Shown: positions 1 to 6,759 of the stretch, one piece after another
Numbering within the stretch: the stretch's first letter is position 1
How the letters are laid out: each line of letters opens with the position of its first letter
Virus record (IMG/VR): IMGVR_UViG_3300029787_000010
Location: 1-64,000 of that record
Direction: 5' to 3' (one strand)
Length of the DNA: 64,000 nucleotides
Source: a virus
Program-made: the position numbers and the translations under genes
Notes under the pieces: generated by a model
Seen by the model: only the letters and a program-made list of their open reading frames with translations
What the model was told of the DNA's origin: nothing
Database searches by the model: none

Positions 1-38
1 CCGAAGAGGTCGCCATCCGCTTCGTCCGAACCCAGTGA
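1..38 (+). CDS. possible C-terminal end of an upstream gene (partial)
   Basis: One frame is open from the window edge and ends in TGA at 36-38, giving a tail of about 11 residues (EEVAIRFVRTQ). The acidic and basic mix suits the end of a gene entering from the left. It is too short to identify, and it could be chance. Confidence 0.25.
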   Translation, partial: EEVAIRFVRTQ

Positions 39-222
39 GCACAGACACTCAAACATGTGTGGCCAGTAGGGGGCCTGTACCCGCCACCCCGTGGGGTGCA
101 TACCACGGAACCAACCAGCAGCGATGCTAAAGCGACTTGGCGAACACCAAGAACAGGACAGGCAGTCGCCTGCCCCACCGACCGTGGGGCGGGTGGCTGA
201 CCCAAACAAAGGAGAGATTACC
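39..222. other. intergenic stretch with two GC-rich inverted repeats
   Basis: No convincing gene is seen here. Two dyads stand out: CACCCC/GGGGTG at 85-98, with a 2-nt loop, and GCCCCAC/GTGGGGC at 172-190, with a 5-nt loop. No T-run follows either, so they are not typical terminators. The second lies about 30 nt before the start of the next gene and could be part of its 5' leader. Confidence 0.35.
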
Positions 223-444
223 ATGGCATGGGGACCACGAACACCGGAACAAGCAGAAGAACACCACCGACAAACAATGATGGCAGCAGCAGCCAAGCCG
301 CACAAGGAAAAAGCGGAACGACTTGAGGCGCGTTGTGCTAAGCAAGAGCGTGTCATTGACATACTCATCAGACATCTCAGACAGCATTGTGATGCCGACT
401 TCGTCATTGAGTTGATAGCAGAACTACTGGGGGCGGACGAATGA
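223..444 (+). CDS. small alpha-helical/coiled-coil protein, unknown function
   Basis: A 73-residue product. I chose the ATG at 223 because AAGGAGAG lies 7 nt upstream; an in-frame ATG at 91 has no ribosome-binding site and would add a Pro-rich tail across the hairpin. The protein is Ala/Glu/Lys/Arg-rich and mostly helical: an Ala run near residues 20-23, a basic helix, then a heptad-like stretch (VIDILIRHL) and an acidic end. No signal peptide or membrane segment is seen. It overlaps a possible small gene by ATGA at 441. The family is not recognised. Confidence 0.55.
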   Translation: MAWGPRTPEQAEEHHRQTMMAAAAKPHKEKAERLEARCAKQERVIDILIRHLRQHCDADFVIELIAELLGADE

Positions 445-581
445 GTCGCCTCCATTTTAGGAGGCTAAACTCGCAGCCCTACTGCGGGGATTGCCGCAGC
501 GCCACCCACACCCCCACCATCCTCACCCCCTCCGAGGGGCCATCCGATTCACACAGCCAGTCATGGCTACGCATACTATAG
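441..581 (+). CDS. possible 46-residue protein, hypothetical
   Basis: This frame opens at an ATG that overlaps the preceding stop (ATGA) and closes with TAG at 579-581, directly before the GGGAGAG ribosome-binding site of the next gene. The product is basic at the N-terminus, has a YCGDC motif near residue 14, and is Ser/Thr/Pro-rich. The overlap geometry supports it. Against it, the same DNA holds three consecutive hairpins, so the stretch may instead be a structured leader. Confidence 0.3.
   Translation: MSRLHFRRLNSQPYCGDCRSATHTPTILTPSEGPSDSHSQSWLRIL
448..540 (+). repeat. three consecutive GC-rich hairpins
   Basis: The dyads are GCCTCC/GGAGGC at 448-465 (6-nt loop), CTGCGG/CCGCAG at 482-499 (6-nt loop) and CCCCTC/GAGGGG around 527-539. 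The first pairs a CCUCC with a GGAGG, so in RNA a Shine-Dalgarno-like sequence would be hidden. They could be a terminator or attenuator for the gene ending at 444, or a structured leader of the gene at 594. Confidence 0.4.
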
Positions 582-593
582 GGAGAGAAACAC

Positions 594-869
594 ATGACAC
601 AACCAAGTAAAGAATCCACCGACGAACTGTTCATGGTGCCTACCCGAAGCACCCGGGACTTGATTGAGTTAGCCATCCGAGAGACTGAGCAACTCTACAT
701 GAACGCTCTCGGTATCGTTGACTCATGCGCTCGTAGCGTGATGAAGAACCTCGCTACCGAAATCCTCACGACCCTTCGCTCCGCTGAGTCCACCCTCCCC
801 GCCGAGGTTCCCCGTGTGTCCTACCACGAAGGAGCCGTCACCATCAGCACCGTTCAATGGGAGGACTGA
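594..869 (+). CDS. hypothetical protein, 91 aa
   Basis: Start at 594 follows AGGGAGAG by 6 nt. The product is soluble-looking, with an acidic/polar N-terminus and a central helical stretch (residues 20-65) holding one Cys, then a short beta-prone end with Val/Thr. It stops in GAGGACTGA, which supplies the ribosome-binding site for the zinc-ribbon gene that starts 2 nt later. No family recognised. Confidence 0.6.
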   Translation: MTQPSKESTDELFMVPTRSTRDLIELAIRETEQLYMNALGIVDSCARSVMKNLATEILTTLRSAESTLPAEVPRVSYHEGAVTISTVQWED

Positions 870-871
870 AC

Positions 872-1024
872 ATGACCAACAGGAGATACAGATACTGCAA
901 ATGCTGTGGAGCGAGACTCACAATCTCATTCTCTCAATACACGGACGATTATGCTTGCATCAAATGTGACTGGACCGGAGCGTTTGAGGAAACTTGGAGC
1001 ATGAAACCCTACTGGGAGGAATGA
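872..1024 (+). CDS. small zinc-ribbon protein, 50 aa
   Basis: The start overlaps no other gene; GGGAGG lies 8 nt upstream inside the end of the preceding gene. The product carries CKCC at residues 9-12 and CIKC at 29-32, a spacing typical of a zinc ribbon, separated by aromatic and beta-prone residues. It ends in Trp-Glu-Glu, the Glu codons forming a GGAGG. Small one-ribbon proteins of this kind are common in archaeal and viral genomes, and usually bind nucleic acid or protein; the partner is unknown. Confidence 0.6.
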   Translation: MTNRRYRYCKCCGARLTISFSQYTDDYACIKCDWTGAFEETWSMKPYWEE

Positions 1025-1052
1025 AACAGCCTCGCAGTCCCCTTTTTGCGGT

Positions 1053-1218
1053 GTTGTGCGGTGTATGCACTGCATGAAGTATGACCTTTTTCACCGTGGG
1101 GTTATCCTCATTATTCACTACTGTATAGAGAGTATATGTAACAATCTCTTAGTGACTTAAGGAATACCGCACAACCCTTTCCCCCATATTGCATCGTGCA
1201 TTGCATACTCCGCACAAC
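1053..1218. repeat. 23-bp inverted repeat flanking an AT-rich core: candidate operator or replication origin
   Basis: The segment at 1053-1075 (GTTGTGCGG then TGTATGCACTGCAT) and the segment at 1196-1218 are reverse complements at 20 of 23 positions. A third copy of the core CCGCACAAC lies at 1167-1175. Between the outer arms is an AT-rich stretch (about 1085-1165). No gene occupies 1025-1302. This arrangement fits iteron-like sites for an initiator or a repressor binding next to the promoter at 1257. Confidence 0.5.
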
Positions 1219-1256
1219 GGTGCAAAATTGACACTGCAAGCCATACTATTTACAGC

Positions 1257-1266
1257 CTTTATAAGG
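1257..1266 (+). promoter_or_regulatory. archaeal TATA box (CTTTATAAGG)
   Basis: CTTTATAAGG lies 37 nt upstream of the ATG at 1303. With the usual archaeal spacing of about 25 nt from TATA to initiation, transcription would begin near 1288, giving a leader of about 15 nt. The downstream A-rich stretch resembles the three repeated promoters found later in the window. Confidence 0.6.
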
Positions 1267-1302
1267 AGACATCAAACACAAACGAACAAAGAGGAATGAA
1301 AC

Positions 1303-1944
1303 ATGCCAATGACAGTAGGAATAAAGGACGGAACGAAGAAGGGATTCACAAAAGAGGAGTTAGGTTGGACCAACTCATTCACCATGGGAATACTCAGCAT
1401 GGTGACTGGCGTGAGCGACTTTGGTCGCCGTATCAGTTGGCGAACAGACGAAGTGATGACGGTAGAGAAAGCCCACGCTCGCTTCTGCATGGCTTGCCAT
1501 GTGGACAACACTTGGGATGAACTCAAGCCGTATGTCACGGACATCAACTTCGTGCAACGGATGGCTGACGCAGGCTGGTCTACCAACTGCGGTAGCAAGA
1601 CGGACCAAGAGTTCCTTGAGATAATGGCCGACACCATGGTTGAGAATGCACAGCGGGCCATCGGCGACGAGCGTGTCCACCTTGGGTGGCAACTGCGTCG
1701 CAACTTCCAAGGCACGGCTGAGCGTGAGCAGTATGCAAAAGACTGTGCACTTGGAGCCGTGCAGCGTATTGTTGAGGAACGCTACGAAGACGACGACTTG
1801 AACGCTGCTGCGGAAGAACTCGTTGACCACTTCAATCTGTACGGGATGACCGTCGCTTGGGACGAGCACGACAATGAACTGTGCTACGAAGTCAACGAGG
1901 ATGGAGACATCGTACTCACAGCCAAACTGGAAAAGGAGGAATGA
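1303..1944 (+). CDS. hypothetical early protein, 213 aa
   Basis: This is the first gene behind the TATA box at 1257 and the first use of the cassette gaggaatgaaac-ATG. It is soluble and acidic, with two Cys in FCMACH near residue 62 and another at about 97. The middle is helical and the C-terminus very acidic, with the last codons (GAG-GAA) forming the next ribosome-binding site. A second in-frame ATG lies two codons on. No family recognised; its position suggests an early, highly expressed product. Confidence 0.7.
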   Translation: MPMTVGIKDGTKKGFTKEELGWTNSFTMGILSMVTGVSDFGRRISWRTDEVMTVEKAHARFCMACHVDNTWDELKPYVTDINFVQRMADAGWSTNCGSKTDQEFLEIMADTMVENAQRAIGDERVHLGWQLRRNFQGTAEREQYAKDCALGAVQRIVEERYEDDDLNAAAEELVDHFNLYGMTVAWDEHDNELCYEVNEDGDIVLTAKLEKEE

Positions 1945-1947
1945 AAC

Positions 1948-2814
1948 ATGACGACAATGATATACAAACGAACTGTACAGAACAGTCTTGACTACGAACA
2001 AGGCCCCAGCGTGACGACGATTCTGCACGACAACTGGGACAGCATCAACGCACAGATTGCCGAGGTGCTGGAGCGCATGATACCGGGCAACCGAGAACAC
2101 TACGACTCGTACATGGTTGAAGAGTGGAACGACTGGGGCGACGAGTGGCGTGTTGAACAGCAGTACGCCAAAGGTGCCTTCATGTCCGAACTCTTCAACA
2201 GCGAGTTCGTACAGGCTGTCAAGCAGATGTACGGCTACCCTGTCCAAGCACGACTCACCATAACCGAACCCGTATTCCAATCGTTCCCCACGGAACCGGA
2301 GGAACTTGCGGCCGAGAAGAAAGCGATGGAAACATACCCTTCCACTTTCCTGCACGAGTTCACTGACCCCGACGACGACGAGGTGAACGAGGCCAATCAA
2401 GAGCGTGCGGGCAAGGCTATCAAAATGCTGTTCGCCATGTGCGACTACCTTCGCAACGGCGCACGGCCTCAACACAGTTCGTGGTGGAGTGCCATGCGTC
2501 ATTGGAAGGCATACGAGAACAGCGGAGCAATCAAAGACACCACGAATCACTTCCTGTTCACCGGACTGGGTGACCCTGCATTCTTCAACGCCGAGAACTT
2601 TGACGCACACAACATCACTTACCAAGACTACGAGCGAGCCAAGAACGATGCTGAATGGAGAGCGCACCTCGCTTACATGAAAACACCCGAGGGCAAGGCC
2701 GAAGAGAAAGCACGACAGCAAGCGGAGGCTGACCTTCGCACCTACATGGGCGAGGGTGGCTACACATCCTACGCTCGCAACGACAACGGCACAGTCACCG
2801 TGTGGAGAGACTGA
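1948..2814 (+). CDS. hypothetical early protein, 288 aa
   Basis: Starts 3 nt after the preceding stop behind GGAGGAATGAAAC. The protein is rich in Glu, Trp and Tyr. A helical N-terminal half includes an acidic run (DPDDDEVNEAN, near residues 140-150), and the C-terminal half contains aromatic and Asn-rich segments. No signal peptide, membrane segment or nucleotide-binding motif is visible. It is probably co-transcribed with its neighbours; the function is unknown. Confidence 0.7.
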   Translation: MTTMIYKRTVQNSLDYEQGPSVTTILHDNWDSINAQIAEVLERMIPGNREHYDSYMVEEWNDWGDEWRVEQQYAKGAFMSELFNSEFVQAVKQMYGYPVQARLTITEPVFQSFPTEPEELAAEKKAMETYPSTFLHEFTDPDDDEVNEANQERAGKAIKMLFAMCDYLRNGARPQHSSWWSAMRHWKAYENSGAIKDTTNHFLFTGLGDPAFFNAENFDAHNITYQDYERAKNDAEWRAHLAYMKTPEGKAEEKARQQAEADLRTYMGEGGYTSYARNDNGTVTVWRD

Positions 2815-2831
2815 AACAGGAGGAATGAAAC

Positions 2832-2978
2832 ATGACAAAGAAATGGACAACACGAACCGTAAGCAGAACATACCAAGGCCGACCCATGCGGGAGGTTGAA
2901 CGCATCAGTCTCACAGAAAGGCATCGCCGTCACCGGCTGGCCCACCCGAACGACTTGACAATGCGGAGGGATGAATGA
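2832..2978 (+). CDS. small basic protein, 48 aa
   Basis: Begins with the repeated cassette (aggaatgaaac-ATG). The product is strongly basic, with Arg/Lys/His clusters such as RHRRHR near residue 30, and ends in an acidic Asp-Glu. Such composition suggests nucleic-acid contact, but no fold is recognised. Its stop overlaps the start of the next gene in an ATGATG. Confidence 0.5.
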   Translation: MTKKWTTRTVSRTYQGRPMREVERISLTERHRRHRLAHPNDLTMRRDE

Positions 2979-3988
2979 TGGCATACATCAACGAACGACA
3001 AGAAAACGGACAACTGAAAAACATCGCAATTGTTTGCGACCTAACCAAAGAGCGAGTGGAGAAGGCTGACGACCCCGTTTGGTTTGAACCCACGCTTCGG
3101 ACAAGTAAAGAAGAGCCGGACACAGCGCAGTACGACTTGTTCTGTTGCGCCTACTGCGAGCGAGGCTTCTCACGCAAAGCACTGGACACCTTGCGTTGGT
3201 CGTTTGAAACAGACCGAGACAGTGTGTGGGAGTTCTACTGTGGCGAGTGCGAGCACGACCTTGGCATCTTCCGCCTGCGACAGAAGGCTCACGGGATGTT
3301 GCTCAACTACCGCATGACGGACGACAAGTTCCTCATCCCACACTTCACGAGGGCGAAACGCTACGGGGACATCTACCCTCTTCAAGAAGAGGACACCACC
3401 CGCTACAAGCGTGGCCTTGAACACCGCATCTGCGAGTGGTTTGACAAGCGAGACGAGGCACGAGTAACTGAGTTCTCACTCTTTGACATGACCCACTCCG
3501 AGGAACATGGCTGGGGCGTTGAAGCAGAAGGCGATTGGTGTGACATATGGGACGCTGACCAAGCCATAGCGCAAGGCTTCAACCGATTCATGGACTACTT
3601 CTCTGCACACTTCATGCACTACGACTGGTCTTGGGACCGACGGGGCAACAGCAAAGGCAAGCGAGCCTTCGGCCTCCCCGAATACCACGACTTCCGTGTC
3701 CGTGTCTATGACTGGCGGATGCACTACGAGGATGGCATCGGTGGCTTCAACGCACCTGTCATCTTCCAAGTCATGATGTACTCGGGCGACACCGAAGCCA
3801 TGACACTCACCGTGCTGTGCAACAGCGAGTCCTACGGACAGGATGACCGATGGGACAACACCGACTCGTTCAATGCACTGGACTTGTACATGGCGATGGT
3901 TGAACACATGGGCCTGCGCTACATCAGTGCCACTACTCCGATTCACATCCGCAACAAAGCGACAATCACAACACCAAAAGAGGAATGA
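2975..3988 (+). CDS. hypothetical protein with N-terminal zinc-binding cysteines, 337 aa
   Basis: Starts at 2975 or at the adjacent ATG at 2978, behind GCGGAGGG. Near residues 53-92 it has CCAYC followed by CGEC, a likely two-knuckle zinc site. The rest is aromatic-rich (many Trp, Tyr, Phe, His) with acidic patches, and the C-terminal third is beta-prone. The Glu-Glu end forms the next ribosome-binding site. The family is not recognised; a DNA- or protein-binding role is only a guess from the zinc site. Confidence 0.65.
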   Translation: MMAYINERQENGQLKNIAIVCDLTKERVEKADDPVWFEPTLRTSKEEPDTAQYDLFCCAYCERGFSRKALDTLRWSFETDRDSVWEFYCGECEHDLGIFRLRQKAHGMLLNYRMTDDKFLIPHFTRAKRYGDIYPLQEEDTTRYKRGLEHRICEWFDKRDEARVTEFSLFDMTHSEEHGWGVEAEGDWCDIWDADQAIAQGFNRFMDYFSAHFMHYDWSWDRRGNSKGKRAFGLPEYHDFRVRVYDWRMHYEDGIGGFNAPVIFQVMMYSGDTEAMTLTVLCNSESYGQDDRWDNTDSFNALDLYMAMVEHMGLRYISATTPIHIRNKATITTPKEE

Positions 3989-3990
3989 AC

Positions 3991-4143
3991 ATGAAAAAGC
4001 GACTGAGATTCTCACATCAAGAAGCAACTGTAGTGAACATCACCAACAATGGAAGCACGGTCTTCGTGACTATCCGCTTTCCACACGGTGACGAGATTTT
4101 CCTTGGGCGCATGAACGATGTGATGCTCAACGAGGAGGAATGA
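3991..4143 (+). CDS. small beta-rich protein, 50 aa
   Basis: Too short for standard gene callers, but flanked on both sides by the gaggaatgaac-ATG cassette. A basic N-terminus (MKKRLRF) is followed by alternating hydrophobic residues (ATVVNITNNGSTVFVTIRF), suggesting a small beta barrel or SH3-like fold, then an acidic Glu-Glu-Glu end. Function unknown. Confidence 0.55.
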   Translation: MKKRLRFSHQEATVVNITNNGSTVFVTIRFPHGDEIFLGRMNDVMLNEEE

Positions 4144-4145
4144 AC

Positions 4146-4265
4146 ATGACAAAACTATGCGACATCTGCCACAAAGAACCTGCGCTACCTGACTTCAAGG
4201 TATGCCAAAAGCACCACGACCAAATCATAAGTATGCGTGAAGCACTATTGAACTCGGAGGAATGA
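4146..4265 (+). CDS. micro zinc-finger protein, 39 aa
   Basis: Starts behind gaggaggaatgaac. It has CDIC at residues 5-8 and C-x3-H at 20-24 (CQKHH), a plausible treble-clef or CCCH zinc site. It ends in Glu-Glu, encoding the ribosome-binding site of ardA 2 nt downstream. Its place directly before ardA suggests co-translation. Confidence 0.5.
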   Translation: MTKLCDICHKEPALPDFKVCQKHHDQIISMREALLNSEE

Positions 4266-4267
4266 AC

Positions 4268-4864
4268 ATGACTGACACAGATATAGAACAACTGCACCCA
4301 TCACTGGGCAAGAAGAACGACGACATCCCACGGGTCTATGTGGCCTGCCTTGGATGCTACAACGAAGGTGTCCACCACGGCAAGTGGATGGACGCTGACG
4401 AACTGGAGGCCGAATGGGAACGGGAAGGGCGATGCTTCACAAGCGGGTTCTATCCCATGACAGCGTGCAAGAAAGAGCACCACGAGGAGTGGGCCATCCA
4501 CGACACCGATGGAGTGGAGTGTAGCGAGCACCCCGACATCCCCAAACTCATCACAGTTATGCGACTCATTGAGGAACATGGCGAAGGTTTCCGTGAGTGG
4601 TACAACTACTGTCCAAGCCACGCTAACTGGGACAACCCCGAAGAAACATGGCAAGACTGTTACCACGGCGAGTACGATTCCAAGAAAGCCTTTGCCGAAG
4701 AGTGGGCTGAGATGTGCGGGTACCTTGACGACATCACTGACGGATGGGGTCGCCGAATCAGCAACCCACTGCTCCGCTACATTGACTTTGAGTGGTACTG
4801 GCATGCCGACCTGCGCCACCACTTCGCATACTCCAACGGTCATGTGTGGGCGACCAACTACTGA
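4268..4864 (+). CDS. ardA: ArdA-like antirestriction protein (DNA mimic)
   Basis: ArdA proteins imitate bent B-form DNA with surface carboxylates, so that type I restriction-modification enzymes bind them instead of the incoming genome. This 198-residue product matches the family in length and motif order: PRVYVACLGCYNEG at 21-34, HGKWMDA at 37-43, EEWAIHDTDG at 73-82, an acidic helical middle with YHGEYDS near 122, and YIDFEWYWHADL near 171. Asp and Glu are abundant throughout. I chose ATG 4268, which keeps the cassette spacing; an ATG at 4262 overlaps the previous stop. It is the last gene of its operon, and a new promoter follows at 4877. An extra Cys-rich loop (ACKKEHH) is unusual for the family. 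Confidence 0.88.
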   Translation: MTDTDIEQLHPSLGKKNDDIPRVYVACLGCYNEGVHHGKWMDADELEAEWEREGRCFTSGFYPMTACKKEHHEEWAIHDTDGVECSEHPDIPKLITVMRLIEEHGEGFREWYNYCPSHANWDNPEETWQDCYHGEYDSKKAFAEEWAEMCGYLDDITDGWGRRISNPLLRYIDFEWYWHADLRHHFAYSNGHVWATNY

Positions 4865-4876
4865 CACGAGACAACT

Positions 4877-4913
4877 GATTTCAACTTCTCTTTATAAAGA
4901 ATCAAAACAATAG
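4877..4913 (+). promoter_or_regulatory. TATA promoter, copy 1 of a repeated 37-bp element
   Basis: The element contains TTCAACTT, then CTTTATAAAGAATCAAAACA. It is identical over 37 bp to the element at 14513 and closely similar to the one at 18895. CTTTATAAAG is a good archaeal TATA box. Initiation is expected near 4920, giving a leader of about 18 nt that holds the GGAGG of the gene at 4938. Confidence 0.8.
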
Positions 4914-4937
4914 TAAACCAAACTGGAGGACAAACAT

Positions 4938-6209
4938 ATGAACATACGAACTGCATTGAAAAACATGAACGAAGAACAACGAGTCACCTTTACGGACTGG
5001 CTGAACGAGAAGGACACAGGTAGCCACGGTCACAGTGTGACTGGCATTGACGGCTTTGCTAAGGCTGGCTTCCCACGAGCGTGGCTTGAGCCGATGGTCA
5101 ACCGTCGGTGGTCCAACTTTGTTCAAGTCCCCAAGGGCATCACGAAGTTGGCCAACGACACTGTCAATGGTCAGCCGATTGGATGGCACGAAGGCAGTGA
5201 GCGATGGGTGTTTCTGCTCACACCGAAAGACCAAGAGCGTGGCTACCTTGACAACAACTACCGTACTTGGACACAAAGTCGCACCAAGAAAGTGTGGGCA
5301 TCCCTGCCCGACTACGATGCGTGGAACGACAGTGAGCAAGACGAGTATGAAATTGACTCCATGACTGAACTGCACAAGCAGATTATGAAGCAACACGATG
5401 TTCACCCCGACGCCGAATATTGGCATCACGAAATGATGACCGAAGACAACTGTCGCAACTGGGGCTACAAGCACCCCGGTGTGATGATGGAGTTCCGCAT
5501 CCCCATCCGACCAAGCATGAACGGCTACGGTGACGAGTATCAAGAGTACGAGGTCACCAACAACTTCTACTACATCAAGTACGACGGGACGAAGCGCACC
5601 GAGTTCGTGGACCTCAAACGATACGCTTACTTCGTGATGAAGTCCGAGGAAGAACTTGACTCCCTTGAGGACAAGGTTGCCTTTGTCAAATCAAAGCAGG
5701 GAGAGAGTCCCGACATCGGCGCAATCGTCGGCCTCTTCGGTAGCGGCTATAACAACATTGATTGGCAAGACGATGAGCACAAGCCCCGCCCTGCCGAGGA
5801 CATTGCTAAAGAATTGCTTGCGGTTGACGAAGAAGAGAAGGCATCGTATGGGAAAGCCGTTGACAAGATGCGTCGGCAAATCCCCAACATTGACAACTAC
5901 ATCCGATTCAACGAAGACAAGACTCGCTGGGGCTACGACGACGAGAAGGCTCCACTTGGCTGGACGCTTGAAAACCTCAACTCAATGGGCTACGCCGATG
6001 TGCTGTGGAGCAACAACTTCATGCAACCTTGGGTTGACGGCATCGGCAACAGCAGTGTCATCAGTGCCTTGGCCGAACAGGTAGGTGGCGACACCACCAA
6101 GATTGTTTCACTTGGCCGTGGTTCAGCAGGTCGTGAACTTGCCGCCATCGCTTTGAAGGCGATTGAAGAAAACAAATGGTTCGCTGATTACAGCGAAGAG
6201 GAGGAATGA
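4938..6209 (+). CDS. hypothetical protein, 423 aa, first gene of promoter copy 1
   Basis: Begins 8 nt after GGAGG and is the lead gene of an operon that appears to run at least to 11725. It is soluble, rich in Asp, Trp, Tyr and Lys. The N-terminal half is mixed alpha/beta with several Trp. Near residues 255-290 there is a Gly/Ser stretch (AIVGLFGSGYNN), and the C-terminal part has a Gly-rich SLGRGSAGRELAAIAL helix. It ends in Glu-Glu-Glu-Glu. No enzyme motif is certain. As the promoter-proximal gene it is probably made in quantity; function unknown. Confidence 0.7.
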   Translation: MNIRTALKNMNEEQRVTFTDWLNEKDTGSHGHSVTGIDGFAKAGFPRAWLEPMVNRRWSNFVQVPKGITKLANDTVNGQPIGWHEGSERWVFLLTPKDQERGYLDNNYRTWTQSRTKKVWASLPDYDAWNDSEQDEYEIDSMTELHKQIMKQHDVHPDAEYWHHEMMTEDNCRNWGYKHPGVMMEFRIPIRPSMNGYGDEYQEYEVTNNFYYIKYDGTKRTEFVDLKRYAYFVMKSEEELDSLEDKVAFVKSKQGESPDIGAIVGLFGSGYNNIDWQDDEHKPRPAEDIAKELLAVDEEEKASYGKAVDKMRRQIPNIDNYIRFNEDKTRWGYDDEKAPLGWTLENLNSMGYADVLWSNNFMQPWVDGIGNSSVISALAEQVGGDTTKIVSLGRGSAGRELAAIALKAIEENKWFADYSEEEE

Positions 6210-6211
6210 AC

Positions 6212-6442
6212 ATGAACGACCACCAAGACAGCGAACACTTCGCCTACGACAAGACATGGGAAGAGATTGAAACCATGCTGGACAGGGCTGAACGCAAACA
6301 GAATCAACATTACACCGCCATGTTGGACGGGCCGAAGAAGAAACGGATGTACCACATGAGGAACTACAAAGCATTGGAGGGCGTGGTCAAGGCTCTTCGT
6401 TGGGTGCTTGGAGATAAAGACATTGACCACCCACTGGAGTGA
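6212..6442 (+). CDS. hypothetical small helical protein, 76 aa
   Basis: Start chosen at the cassette ATG (gaggaggaatgaac-ATG); an ATG 6 nt upstream overlaps the preceding stop. His-, Met- and Lys-rich with two predicted helices (residues 12-30 and 45-65). No cysteines or membrane segment. It has no recognised family and is co-directional with its neighbours. Confidence 0.55.
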   Translation: MNDHQDSEHFAYDKTWEEIETMLDRAERKQNQHYTAMLDGPKKKRMYHMRNYKALEGVVKALRWVLGDKDIDHPLE

Positions 6443-6448
6443 AGAAGA

Positions 6449-6664
6449 ATGATTGGACCAACAGCATACGAGATATACTTACAGACGAAGCACGAAGCCA
6501 TGAAGGAATACGCTGTGAAGCACAAAGGCATGCGGTACATCTACTGCTATGACTGGGGGGTTCTGTCCATGTTTGACAGCACCTTGGATTTCAAGAACTG
6601 GTGCTTCGCTGACATGATGGACAACGGCGGCGAGTACGCTGACAGAAAGGAAGTGGTAGAATGA
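6449..6664 (+). CDS. hypothetical protein, 71 aa
   Basis: Follows the preceding gene by 6 nt with only a weak ribosome-binding site (GAAGAAG). The product is aromatic-rich, with Tyr-Ile-Tyr-Cys-Tyr-Asp-Trp near residue 31 and a second Cys at about 52. The stop overlaps the next start as ATGA, which supports translation of this frame. Function unknown. Confidence 0.5.
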   Translation: MIGPTAYEIYLQTKHEAMKEYAVKHKGMRYIYCYDWGVLSMFDSTLDFKNWCFADMMDNGGEYADRKEVVE

Positions 6665-6759
6665 AACCAATTGAAACACGACACGGCACAGCACACCCTA
6701 TCGGTCTTACGACTGACAGCGACGGACAGATGACACTCGTACTGGAGTTGATTGAATGA
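6661..6759 (+). CDS. micro-protein, 32 aa
   Basis: A very short frame held between two ATGA overlaps (6661-6664 and 6756-6759), so it looks like a true link in a translation-coupled chain. The sequence is His/Thr-rich with a hydrophobic end (TLVLELIE). Its main role could be coupling translation to the following gene. Confidence 0.4.
   Translation: MKPIETRHGTAHPIGLTTDSDGQMTLVLELIE

Noticed and set aside
35-130. Possible 31-residue GTG-start frame overlapping the first stop (GTGA)
   Set aside because: No ribosome-binding site and a Pro/Cys composition unlike the neighbours; the same DNA holds an inverted repeat.
575-586. ACTATAGGGAGA, identical to the core and start of the phage T7 promoter
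   Set aside because: No T7-type RNA polymerase gene is seen, the upstream half of the consensus does not match, and GGGAGAG is simply the ribosome-binding site of the gene at 594.
1375-2871. Minus-strand open frame of 498 codons opposite two early genes
   Set aside because: It is antisense to two well-supported plus-strand genes with start cassettes and coupled ends, has no ribosome-binding site, and its Cys/Val/Leu-rich composition is the shadow of Glu/Asp/His-rich coding on the other strand.
3170-4027. Antisense frames opposite the 337-residue early protein
   Set aside because: Hydrophobic, Val/His-rich translation with no start signals; shadows of the acidic plus-strand gene.
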